A stretch of 8,171 nucleotides of DNA, taken from Cyanobacteria bacterium OH_CDB_58 (GTDB lineage: Bacteria; Cyanobacteriota; Vampirovibrionia; Gastranaerophilales; Gastranaerophilaceae). Location of the stretch: positions 1 to 8,171 of the forward strand of contig JAEZLC010000073.1 of NCBI GenBank assembly GCA_023435965.1, given 5' to 3'. Of the stretch, positions 1 through 6,904 are shown in pieces (position 1 is the stretch's first letter; every line of letters begins with the position of its first letter). Both the position numbers and the translations under genes were made by a program. Below the pieces are notes generated by a model. That model ran no database searches. It saw nothing but the letters and a program-made list of their open reading frames with translations, and was not told the DNA's origin.

Positions 1-195
1 GACTTGTACGATCATTTTGATGTCGGTAGAGAGCTAGACGTGTATAAAAATGATGAAGAGCTAATAGATAAGATTGATTTTTACATTCAAAATCAAAATT
101 TAGCTCAAGCCATCGCCCGTTCTGGGCGACGAAGTGTAGTAAATAATCATACGTTCAAACAACGTGCAGAGAAAATAGTAAAGATAACTAATTAA
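1..195 (+). CDS. Glycosyltransferase, CgeB-like family 1 (C-terminal fragment)
   Basis: This is the 3' end of a gene whose start lies before the window. The frame is open from base 1 and ends at TAA 193-195, leaving about 64 residues. The TTG at 4-6 is an ordinary leucine codon here, not a start. The sequence has the pattern of the C-terminal tail of CgeB-like/GT-B family 1 glycosyltransferases: an acidic stretch with a GREL motif where a sugar-nucleotide donor site usually ends, then an ELIDKIDFYIQN helix, then IARSGRRSVVNNHTF, then an Arg-containing helix. The 'IA.aGr.rv...HT...R' tail is typical of that family. Such enzymes transfer a sugar from a nucleotide donor to a glycan or lipid in the cytoplasm or at the inner membrane face; donor and acceptor cannot be read from this fragment. 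The next gene begins 15 bp downstream, so co-transcription is likely. Another GT-B subfamily remains possible because the catalytic core is not visible. Confidence 0.7.
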   Translation, partial: DLYDHFDVGRELDVYKNDEELIDKIDFYIQNQNLAQAIARSGRRSVVNNHTFKQRAEKIVKITN

Positions 196-198
196 ATT

Positions 199-202
199 GG
201 AG
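199..202 (+). promoter_or_regulatory. Shine-Dalgarno site for the SGNH hydrolase gene
   Basis: GGAG lies 8 bases before a GTG codon at 211. It supports that GTG as the start of the SGNH hydrolase gene even though GTG is a less common initiator. It sits in the 15-bp gap after the glycosyltransferase stop codon, which agrees with translation from a shared transcript. Confidence 0.6.
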
Positions 203-210
203 TTGAATAA

Positions 211-1161
211 GTGAAAAAATATTTAAAAATTATTGGAATTAATATACTAGTATTGCTATTGTTGCTTTCACTCGTAGAGTTGTATTGCTACAAAGTTCTT
301 GTAGATAAAAATAAAGTCGTATTGGAAGACTTTAATAAGCTATCTGAAGCAAATCACGGTGAAAAAACATACATAAAGTACATGAAAAGTACTGATTTTA
401 ATTATGAAAATGAAAAGGCAGGGATGAGAAAACCGGTGCTAAAAGAATCAAAGAAAAAGCCTATTGTGCTCTTCGGATGTTCTTTTACATATGGATATGG
501 CTTGGCAGAAAACCAGATTTTCTCACATAAACTGGCAAACCTAACAAACAGAAGCGTATATAACAGAGCTGTTCCAGGTACAGGTACGGCTTTGATGTAT
601 TATCAGCTTAATGATAAGGATTTTAAAAAAGAAATACCTGATGCTGAATATATAATTTATACGTTTATACCTGATCATTTTAACAGATTATTCTTAAACA
701 GAATGACTGATTTTGATCCTCGTTTAATGCTAAGGTATGAGATTAAAAATGGAAAGCTCGAGAGAGTTAAGCCTAAATTCTTGTTGACTGAATCTTTGTT
801 TTCTTCACTTATTATCCACAGTAAAATTGATGAGAATAAAAATAAGGATATCAAGGCTCAGTCGGAATTGTTTAAAAAGATAATGATGGAGTCTTTAAAA
901 GCTTCAAAAGAAAAATATCCGAACTCAAAATTTGTGATTCTTATATACAAGGACAGAACTTGTTTCGAAAATCCTGCTGCTAATGATAGGGTTGAGGAAG
1001 TGAAAAAGCTAAGCAAAGAAGGTTTCATTGTTTATGATCTTGACGATATTTTAGGACATAATTTTGCTGCTGATGAATACTACGCGGAAGATAATTATCA
1101 TCCGTCAGAAAAAGCCTGGGATGAGATTGCTCCGAAAGTCGCCGCAAGGCTAGGGTTATAG
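211..1161 (+). CDS. Membrane-anchored SGNH/GDSL-type hydrolase or acyltransferase-like protein
   Basis: The protein has 316 residues and starts at GTG 211, supported by GGAG 8 bases upstream. Residues 5-25 form one hydrophobic segment after a short basic MKK end. This indicates an N-terminal membrane anchor or uncleaved signal, with the rest outside the cytoplasm. The catalytic domain begins near residue 84. The strand IVLFGCSFTYGYG carries the block I nucleophile, Ser91. RAVPGTGT around residue 123 fits the block II glycine. DNYHPS supplies the block V Asp294 and His297 of the DxxH pair. A textbook block III GxND is not visible; YTFIPDHFNR (151-159) occupies that region. Proteins of this superfamily hydrolyse esters or transfer acyl groups, often O-acetyl groups on cell-surface polysaccharides. 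The upstream glycosyltransferase favours a glycan substrate, but this is inference. Lipase or esterase activity on another substrate is equally open. Confidence 0.75.
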   Translation: MKKYLKIIGINILVLLLLLSLVELYCYKVLVDKNKVVLEDFNKLSEANHGEKTYIKYMKSTDFNYENEKAGMRKPVLKESKKKPIVLFGCSFTYGYGLAENQIFSHKLANLTNRSVYNRAVPGTGTALMYYQLNDKDFKKEIPDAEYIIYTFIPDHFNRLFLNRMTDFDPRLMLRYEIKNGKLERVKPKFLLTESLFSSLIIHSKIDENKNKDIKAQSELFKKIMMESLKASKEKYPNSKFVILIYKDRTCFENPAANDRVEEVKKLSKEGFIVYDLDDILGHNFAADEYYAEDNYHPSEKAWDEIAPKVAARLGL

Positions 1162-1209
1162 TTTTATAGGGTTAAAGTAGTTAAATTAGTAAAAGTAAAA
1201 TAAAATGTT

Positions 1210-1215
1210 AAGGAG
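1210..1215 (+). promoter_or_regulatory. Shine-Dalgarno site deciding the aminotransferase start
   Basis: AAGGAG lies 10 bases before ATG 1226. An in-frame ATG at 1205 is upstream of this site and has no comparable ribosome-binding sequence of its own. The position of the site therefore argues for starting at 1226 and against the 7-residue longer form. Confidence 0.75.
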
Positions 1216-1225
1216 AAATACAATA

Positions 1226-2413
1226 ATGGAAACTAAAATATTGATAAAGCCGTCTGATAAGATTTTAAATATACCTAAGTACATATTTGCTGAGCTTGCT
1301 GAGTGGAAAGAAGAAGCAAAAGCAAAAGGACTTAATTTGATAGATTTAAGTATTGGTAATCCGGATGGAGCTACAGCTAAACCTGTAGTGGATGCTGCAA
1401 TCGATTCTATTTGTAAACCAGAAAGTCATGGTTATCCCGATTTTAGGGGTAAAAAAGAATTTAGAGATCATATTTCAAAGTGGATGAAAAAAAGATACAA
1501 CGTAGATATAAATCCTGATACTGAAATTCAAACATTAAGCGGAGCAAAAGAAGGGCTTGCTAATATTGCATTAGCTTTTACAAACCCCGGCGACATTAAT
1601 ATCGTGCCGGATCCATATTATCCTGTTCTCTCCAGAGGAACTTGGATTTCCAGCGGAGAAGTTTTTCACGTTCCTTTAACGGAAGAAAATGATTTCTTGC
1701 CGGATTTAGATTCTATACCGGAAGAAGTTGCACAAAAAGCCAAATTATTTTTCATAAATTATCCAAACAACCCTACTGGAGCTACTGCTCCAAAAGAATT
1801 TTTGGAAAAGATGGTTGCATTTTGTAAGAAACACAGCATTTTACTTGTCTCTGACTTAGCATATGGCGAAATCTGTTATGATGGTTATCGTCCTACCAGT
1901 ATTTTTGAGATTGAAGGCGCTAAAGATATTGCTGTAGAGTTCCATTCTTTTTCAAAAACATTCAATATGGCCGGTTGGAGAATTGGTTTTGTTGTTGGCA
2001 GAAGAGAATATATTGATGCGATTTATGCTATGAAAACGAACATGGATTATGGTACTGCAACAATTGTTCAAGATGCTGCAATAGAGGCTTTAAGTATGGA
2101 TTATTCTTATATTCAGCCAACTGTTGATAACTATCAAAGAAGAAGAAATCTTCTTATAGAAAGACTTGCTGATTTTGGCTGGAAAGTCAAAAAAATGGAT
2201 GCAACAATGTATTTTTGGTTGAAAGTTCCAAAAGGATATACTTCAAAAGAGTTCTGTAAGATGGTGCTTGATAAAACAGGCGTGGTTCTTACTCCCGGGA
2301 TTGCTTTTGGAAACCATTCAGACGGTTATTTCAGGATTTCTACTGTTCAACCTGATGAAAAAATCATTGAGGCACTTGATAGATTAGAAAAACATGGAAT
2401 AAAATACGAATAG
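1226..2413 (+). CDS. dapL: Class I/II PLP aminotransferase, probable LL-diaminopimelate aminotransferase
   Basis: The protein has 395 residues from ATG 1226, chosen because AAGGAG lies just upstream; an ATG at 1205 would add 7 residues. It is a complete fold-type I PLP enzyme. SIGNPD (42-47) is the N-terminal substrate-arm motif. SGAKEG (105-110) is the cofactor-phosphate loop. NNPTG (181-185) has Asn182. SDLAYGEI has Asp210 for the pyridine nitrogen and Tyr213. SFSKTFNMAGWRIGF contains the Schiff-base Lys244 and Arg252. YFRIS holds the substrate-carboxylate Arg370. Length and the SIGNPD/HGYPDFRG pattern best fit the bacterial DapL branch. That enzyme converts tetrahydrodipicolinate plus glutamate to LL-diaminopimelate and 2-oxoglutarate in one step, for lysine and peptidoglycan. 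DapL is the lysine route known from cyanobacteria and plants, which agrees with the suggested lineage. Alanine or aspartate aminotransferases of the same fold are the main alternative; the general class is certain, the substrate is not. Confidence 0.72.
   Translation: METKILIKPSDKILNIPKYIFAELAEWKEEAKAKGLNLIDLSIGNPDGATAKPVVDAAIDSICKPESHGYPDFRGKKEFRDHISKWMKKRYNVDINPDTEIQTLSGAKEGLANIALAFTNPGDINIVPDPYYPVLSRGTWISSGEVFHVPLTEENDFLPDLDSIPEEVAQKAKLFFINYPNNPTGATAPKEFLEKMVAFCKKHSILLVSDLAYGEICYDGYRPTSIFEIEGAKDIAVEFHSFSKTFNMAGWRIGFVVGRREYIDAIYAMKTNMDYGTATIVQDAAIEALSMDYSYIQPTVDNYQRRRNLLIERLADFGWKVKKMDATMYFWLKVPKGYTSKEFCKMVLDKTGVVLTPGIAFGNHSDGYFRISTVQPDEKIIEALDRLEKHGIKYE
2376..2405 (+). promoter_or_regulatory. 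Possible sigma-70 promoter for the response regulator
   Basis: TTGATA at 2376-2381 and TAAAAT at 2400-2405 are separated by 18 bases. Transcription would begin around 2411-2414, just before the response-regulator start at 2444. The site lies inside the last codons of the aminotransferase gene. In DNA this AT-rich, such matches arise often by chance, so this is only a candidate for a secondary promoter that would let the regulator and UvrA be expressed separately from the upstream genes. Confidence 0.25.
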
Positions 2414-2443
2414 GTAATATTCAATAAGTAAAAGAGAACAGGC

Positions 2444-3154
2444 ATGAATAAAATACTTGTAATTGATGATGATGAATCTATTAATGAACTTATAAAAATT
2501 AACTTAGAACTTGTTGGTTATAAGGTTTTTAGTGCTTTAGACGGCGTCAAGGGTTTTGCTGTTGCTCGTCAGGAGCTTCCTGATGTAATAGTTCTGGACG
2601 TTATGATGCCCGAAGTCGACGGATACACGGTAGCAAAAAGAATCAGGGAAAATGAGTCCACAAAAGACATCCCGATTCTTATGCTTACCGCATTAAATAT
2701 GCTTCAAGACAAGATTAAAGGATTCGACATCGGAATAGATGACTATTTGGTGAAGCCTTTTGAAATTGAAGAGCTTACAGCAAGAATTAAAGCTTTGCTT
2801 AAAAGAACAAATCAAATCCCGAAATCACTTGCTACAAAAGAGATATTGACAGTTGGGGATATTACTTTGCTTCCTGAAACATATTCGGTAAAAATTAAGG
2901 AAAAAACGGCAAAAATAACACCGATTGAGTTCGAAATTTTAAATCTTCTTGTGCAAAATTACGGCAACATGGTCCCGTCTTCAAAAATTCTTACAGAGAT
3001 TTGGGGCTATACTCCTGACGATGATGTTGAAACAATCAGGGTTCACATACGTCATATAAGATCAAAGTTGGACAAGATTTCTGACGGAAAAAAATATATT
3101 GAAACAATTTATGGAGGAGGCTATCGTTTAATGCCTGAAGGCGTTCAAAAATAG
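2444..3154 (+). CDS. OmpR/PhoB-family two-component response regulator (orphan)
   Basis: This is a 236-residue cytoplasmic transcription factor of the usual length. The receiver domain spans about 2-118. It has the acidic pair Asp8/Asp9, phospho-acceptor Asp52 in VLDVMMPEVDG, switch Thr82 in MLTA, and Lys104-Pro105 in LVKPF. All residues for phosphorylation are present, so it should accept a phosphate from a histidine kinase. A winged-helix output domain follows at about 134-230, with ITPIEFEIL at the start of the effector domain and a recognition helix near VETIRVHIRHIRSKL. The wing reads YGGGYRL where most relatives read RGxGYRL, so the usual arginine is Tyr223. No histidine kinase gene is adjacent. 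The start ATG has only a weak AAAGAG 7 bases upstream. It follows the aminotransferase by 30 bp and precedes uvrA by 21 bp. The general look recalls cyanobacterial RpaA/RpaB-type regulators, but I cannot assign an orthologue. Confidence 0.93.
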   Translation: MNKILVIDDDESINELIKINLELVGYKVFSALDGVKGFAVARQELPDVIVLDVMMPEVDGYTVAKRIRENESTKDIPILMLTALNMLQDKIKGFDIGIDDYLVKPFEIEELTARIKALLKRTNQIPKSLATKEILTVGDITLLPETYSVKIKEKTAKITPIEFEILNLLVQNYGNMVPSSKILTEIWGYTPDDDVETIRVHIRHIRSKLDKISDGKKYIETIYGGGYRLMPEGVQK

Positions 3155-3175
3155 CTTTTATGTAATAATATTTTT

Positions 3176-6001
3176 ATGAACGAAAAGATAATCATACGAG
3201 GAGCAAGCCAGCATAATTTAAAAAATGTCAGTCTGGAATTGCCAAAGAATGAACTTATTGTATTTACCGGAGTGAGCGGTTCGGGCAAGAGTTCTCTTGC
3301 GTTCGACACTATTTTTGCAGAAGGGCAAAGACGATATATAGAAAGTCTTTCAACTTATGCAAGACAATTCTTGGGCCAAATGGACAAGCCTAATGTAGAA
3401 AGCATTGAAGGGCTTTCTCCAGCTATTTCCATTGATCAAAAGTCTACCAGTAACAACCCACGATCAACCGTTGGTACTGTCACAGAAATACATGATTATC
3501 TGAGGCTTCTTTATGCCAGAATAGGTGTTCCGCATTGTCCTGAGTGCGGAAGCGTTATAAAACCACAGTCTATAGACGAAATTGTTGATAAGATCATGAA
3601 GCTTAAAGAAGGGACTAAAATCCAAATCATAGCACCTGTTGTAAGGGGCAAAAAAGGTGAGTATGCCTCTTTGATAGAAGAATTAAGACAAGAGGGTTTT
3701 GTAAGGCTACGCATAGATGGAGAAGTAATCAACATTGATGAATCCGATGTCGAGCTTAAAAAAAATATAAAACATACAATTGAAATAGTAATCGACAGAA
3801 TCGTAGTAAAAGAAAGTGCAAAGTCTAGAATTGCAGACAGCAGCCAAATTGCTCTTCATAAAGCAAATGGCCTTATGGTTGTTGACGTTATCGGAGAGAA
3901 AGAACTTATCTTTAGCGAAAAGCTGGCTTGCCCCAGCTGTAATTTGAGTTTTGACGAGCTTGCACCAAGAATATTCAGTTTTAACAGTCCTTATGGTGCT
4001 TGTCCTACTTGTTCTGGAATTGGTGCCCATTTTGAAATTAATCCTGATTTAATTGTTCCTGACAGAACAAAGTCATTGAGAGAAGGAGCAATATATCCTT
4101 GGGCTAGAACAGGAAATTCATATTATCAGGAGATATTATCATCAGTTGCAAAACATTATAAGATTGATATGGATTTACCTTTTGAGCAGTTGCCTCAAGA
4201 GCATCAGGATATAATTCTTCATGGCAGTGGCAAAACCAAAATAAAACTGAATTATCAGAGCTTTGGCGGTTCCGAGTGGGTAGTTAATAACAGGGTTTTT
4301 ACAGGCGTAATTCCATACTACATGAAAAAGTATAATGAAACCAACTCAGAAGAAATAAGGGACGATATTCAAAAATACATGTCTTCAATCCCTTGTGCCG
4401 ACTGCCATGGATCCAGGTTAAAACCTTTTTCGCTGGCCGTAACGGTACGGGATAAAAATATAGACGAAGTTTCAAAGATGTCCATTTCGGCAGCCTTTGA
4501 GTTCTTTTCTAATCTGTATTTGGAATTATCAGATTATGAAATGACCATAGCAAAACAGATTTTAGAAGAAATTCGCTCAAGACTTAAATTCATGTTGGAT
4601 GTAGGGCTGGGATATCTTGATTTGGCAAGGATGGCAGGAACATTGTCTGGAGGAGAAGCCCAGAGGATAAGGCTAGCAACTCAGATAGGCAGCGGTCTTT
4701 CCGGCGTGCTATATGTCTTAGATGAACCATCAATCGGTTTGCATCAGCTAAATAATGATATGCTTATAAAAACATTGCTAAGACTCAGAAACTTAGGCAA
4801 TACTCTAATAGTAGTCGAACACGATGAAGATACAATACGACATGCCGATTATGTTGTAGATATTGGGCCTAACGCCGGTGTTAACGGAGGTCATATAGTT
4901 GCTGAGGGTACTCTTGATGACATTATGACAAGTGAAGAGTCATTAACAGGCCAATATTTAAGTGGAAGAAAAAAAATACCTGTACCAAAGAAAAGAAGAG
5001 ACGGCAATGGAAATTATCTTCAGGTATTTGATGCCAAGTTAAACAATCTAAAAAATCTCGATTTAGATATTCCGATGGGGAAAATAGTTGCACTCACAGG
5101 TGTTAGCGGTTCTGGTAAGTCTACGCTTATGCAGGATTTGATTTACGAATATGCATTACATAAGTTGAGAGGTAATAAGCCTAAACCCCAAGGTGTTAAA
5201 GAGATAAAAGGATTTGAATATATAGATAAAGTTATTGATATTGACCAATCGCCAATAGGAAGAACTCCTCGTTCAAACCCTGCCACATACACAGATGTCT
5301 TTACTCATATTAGAGAGCTTTTTTCTCGAACAACAGAGGCAAAGGTAAGGGGATATAAGCAGGGTCGATTCAGCTTCAATGTCAAAGGTGGCAGATGCGA
5401 AGCCTGCAAAGGTGACGGCGTAATAAAAATTGAAATGAACTTCCTTTCAGATGTGTTTGTAAAGTGCGACGTTTGCAAAGGAAAACGCTATAATAGAGAG
5501 ACTCTTGAAGTAAAGTATAAAGGCAAGGACATTTCCGATGTTTTGGATATGAGTGTCGCTGAAGCATTAGAGTTTTTTGAAAATATACCTAAAATTAAAA
5601 ACAGGTTACAAACATTATATGACGTAGGTTTGGATTATATAAAGCTGGGTCAAAGTGCTACAACTTTATCCGGAGGAGAAGCTCAAAGAATAAAGCTTTC
5701 AGCTGAGTTGAACAAAAAAGCCACAGGGAAAACACTATACCTGCTAGACGAACCTACTGTCGGCTTGCATTGGTATGACTTGGATAAGCTTATAAAAATC
5801 CTCAACAAACTTGCAGATAACGGGAATACTATTTTAATTATCGAACATAATTTGGATTTGATAAAAACGGCTGATTATATTATAGATTTAGGACCAGAAG
5901 GTGGCGACAAAGGTGGATATATAGTTGCAACAGGAACTCCAGAAAAAGTTTCTGAAAACGAACTCTCATACACCGGTCAGTATTTGAAAAAAATGCTTTG
6001 A
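3176..6001 (+). CDS. uvrA: Excinuclease ABC subunit UvrA
   Basis: This 941-residue protein matches the standard UvrA length (about 940) and is complete. UvrA dimerises, scans DNA for bulky lesions such as UV photoproducts, and loads UvrB for nucleotide excision repair. It contains two ABC ATPase modules. In the first, Walker A GVSGSGKS is at 32-39, signature LSGGEAQ at 490-496, Walker B VLDEPS at 514-519 and switch His549. In the second, Walker A is at 642-649, signature at 831-837, LDEP at 857-860 and His891. Zinc-binding CxxC pairs occur at C121/C124, C252/C255, C276/C279, C407/C410, C741/C744 and C764/C767; the last four cysteines form the C-terminal zinc finger needed for lesion recognition. 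ARIFSFN and [14 protein letters not shown] are family hallmarks. The start codon has no clear Shine-Dalgarno sequence, and the gene begins 21 bp after the regulator, so translation may depend on the upstream gene. After the second Walker B it reads TVGLHW rather than the common TTGLHF. Confidence 0.98.
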   Translation: MNEKIIIRGASQHNLKNVSLELPKNELIVFTGVSGSGKSSLAFDTIFAEGQRRYIESLSTYARQFLGQMDKPNVESIEGLSPAISIDQKSTSNNPRSTVGTVTEIHDYLRLLYARIGVPHCPECGSVIKPQSIDEIVDKIMKLKEGTKIQIIAPVVRGKKGEYASLIEELRQEGFVRLRIDGEVINIDESDVELKKNIKHTIEIVIDRIVVKESAKSRIADSSQIALHKANGLMVVDVIGEKELIFSEKLACPSCNLSFDELAPRIFSFNSPYGACPTCSGIGAHFEINPDLIVPDRTKSLREGAIYPWARTGNSYYQEILSSVAKHYKIDMDLPFEQLPQEHQDIILHGSGKTKIKLNYQSFGGSEWVVNNRVFTGVIPYYMKKYNETNSEEIRDDIQKYMSSIPCADCHGSRLKPFSLAVTVRDKNIDEVSKMSISAAFEFFSNLYLELSDYEMTIAKQILEEIRSRLKFMLDVGLGYLDLARMAGTLSGGEAQRIRLATQIGSGLSGVLYVLDEPSIGLHQLNNDMLIKTLLRLRNLGNTLIVVEHDEDTIRHADYVVDIGPNAGVNGGHIVAEGTLDDIMTSEESLTGQYLSGRKKIPVPKKRRDGNGNYLQVFDAKLNNLKNLDLDIPMGKIVALTGVSGSGKSTLMQDLIYEYALHKLRGNKPKPQGVKEIKGFEYIDKVIDIDQSPIGRTPRSNPATYTDVFTHIRELFSRTTEAKVRGYKQGRFSFNVKGGRCEACKGDGVIKIEMNFLSDVFVKCDVCKGKRYNRETLEVKYKGKDISDVLDMSVAEALEFFENIPKIKNRLQTLYDVGLDYIKLGQSATTLSGGEAQRIKLSAELNKKATGKTLYLLDEPTVGLHWYDLDKLIKILNKLADNGNTILIIEHNLDLIKTADYIIDLGPEGGDKGGYIVATGTPEKVSENELSYTGQYLKKML

Positions 6002-6025
6002 TTAATAAAAATAAATAATTGAAGA

Positions 6026-6043
6026 GTTTTTTTTATAAAAAAC
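6026..6043. repeat. AT-rich perfect inverted repeat after uvrA
   Basis: The sequence is a 7-bp stem of one G-C pair and six A-T pairs around a TTAT loop, 24 bases past the uvrA stop codon. It could form a weak hairpin in RNA, but it has almost no GC in the stem and no clean T-run after it, so I do not call it an intrinsic terminator. It is the only palindromic structure in this gap and may help end the upstream transcript or may be chance in an AT-rich spacer. Confidence 0.3.
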
Positions 6044-6050
6044 GCAACTT

Positions 6051-6084
6051 TTGATTTGTTTATACTTTATGCCAGTATTAATAA
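6051..6084 (+). promoter_or_regulatory. Possible promoter region for the metalloprotein gene
   Basis: The 97-bp gap 6002-6098 is long compared with the other same-strand gaps here, so a promoter is expected. Within it, TATACT at 6061-6066 resembles a -10 box but lacks a good -35 box at the right distance. TTGTTT (6056-6061) and TAATAA (6079-6084) are 17 bases apart but both match poorly. No single pair is convincing; the interval is marked as the most promoter-like part of the gap. Confidence 0.22.
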
Positions 6085-6098
6085 CAAGCTGGTAAAAT

Positions 6099-6899
6099 AT
6101 GATCAATGTAAACTTTAGCCCTGTTAAAGCCGTCAAATATCCTTTGAATTCAGATAAAATCAGTGTTTCACCTCCAATTAATAACACGGTAATGAAACCA
6201 AGTAGTGTACCCTTTAAAGGCGATATTAATTTTGTACTGATTAATAAATGTGCTCAAAAATTACCTATTGATGTCGAATTCAAGCATATCTCAAACGTAT
6301 TGGAAACTTTAGGCGTATCAGAGCTCGAATTGGGAAATAATATCGAGCTGGCAAGGCTTCTTAAAAGTGCGATGTGTAGATTGAAAAGGCTAGGCTTTGA
6401 CATCCCAACAAGAATTAAGTGTGATTCAAAATATTTTGAAAATAATCCTTTCATCCAAAAACATACTAAAAATGTAATTGATAAAAATCATAATTTTATA
6501 AATGTTACAGTTCCTGCTTATGCTGATTGGGACGGAATACACGAACCCACATTGTTCTTTAATCCAAAGCATAACTGGCATAGGGGAAATGGAATTGCTT
6601 CAAAAATAAATGACCAAAGGCACGCAATCTGGCATGAAACAGGGCATTATTTGCATATGAAAAATCATAAACATAATCCATACGCTTTTCAAATTCTTAC
6701 CAATACAAAGCTTGATAATTACCAAAAGGAGATTGTTCGAAAAGCTATAGGGTCATATGGTGCCGACGAATCTATCGCTGAAACAATCGCTGAAACTTTT
6801 TCTAGGCTTGTTTCAGGTGAATCGTACAATAGCCTCCATCCTGAGATATTTCATATCTATACAAAATTCAACGGTCCGATGCCAAAAGTTAAAAGGTAA
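6099..6899 (+). CDS. Uncharacterised HEXXH zinc-metallopeptidase-like protein with N-terminal FKG motif
   Basis: I do not recognise a named family for this 266-residue protein. It starts at ATG 6099, with no strong ribosome-binding site. Residues 1-36 are low in hydrophobic blocks and rich in Ser, Pro, Asn and Lys, so probably disordered; no signal peptide or membrane segment is visible. VPFKGD (38-42) ends that tail. A helical region follows (about 63-98), then strands near 134-139 and 150-154. HETGH (179-183) is a clear HEXXH zincin motif, with Glu180 as the likely catalytic base. ADESIAETIAETFSRL (222-237) offers Glu224, Glu228 or Glu232 as a third ligand in gluzincin manner. The order strand, asparagine-rich loop, HEXXH helix, acidic helix resembles zincin domains found in some phage head-morphogenesis and toxin-like proteins, but the likeness is loose. 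Function, substrate and whether it is secreted by another route are unknown. Confidence 0.8.
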   Translation: MINVNFSPVKAVKYPLNSDKISVSPPINNTVMKPSSVPFKGDINFVLINKCAQKLPIDVEFKHISNVLETLGVSELELGNNIELARLLKSAMCRLKRLGFDIPTRIKCDSKYFENNPFIQKHTKNVIDKNHNFINVTVPAYADWDGIHEPTLFFNPKHNWHRGNGIASKINDQRHAIWHETGHYLHMKNHKHNPYAFQILTNTKLDNYQKEIVRKAIGSYGADESIAETIAETFSRLVSGESYNSLHPEIFHIYTKFNGPMPKVKR

Positions 6900-6904
6900 A
6901 AGTT

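Noticed and set aside
3511..4030. Two open frames on the - strand (3511-3735 and 3707-4030) inside uvrA
   Set aside because: Both lie wholly opposite the highly conserved UvrA coding sequence, have no family likeness and no credible ribosome-binding site. They are antisense by-products of uvrA codon use.
5382..5567. Cysteine- and histidine-containing 61-residue frame on the - strand
   Set aside because: It is the reverse complement of the UvrA C-terminal zinc-finger region, and its composition is imposed by that gene.
3176..6001. Reading the two ABC modules as an ABC-transporter or ABC-F protein
   Set aside because: The zinc-finger CxxC pairs, FSFN motifs and length of 941 residues identify UvrA; there are no membrane segments.
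6002..6098. Intrinsic terminator after uvrA
   Set aside because: The only palindrome has an almost pure A-T stem and is not followed by a proper T-run, so it does not meet the usual criteria. It is listed as an inverted repeat instead.
6002..6187. 61-residue - strand frame between uvrA and the metalloprotein gene
   Set aside because: It is low-complexity, AT-driven sequence, overlaps the start of the metalloprotein gene, and has no motif or clear start signal.
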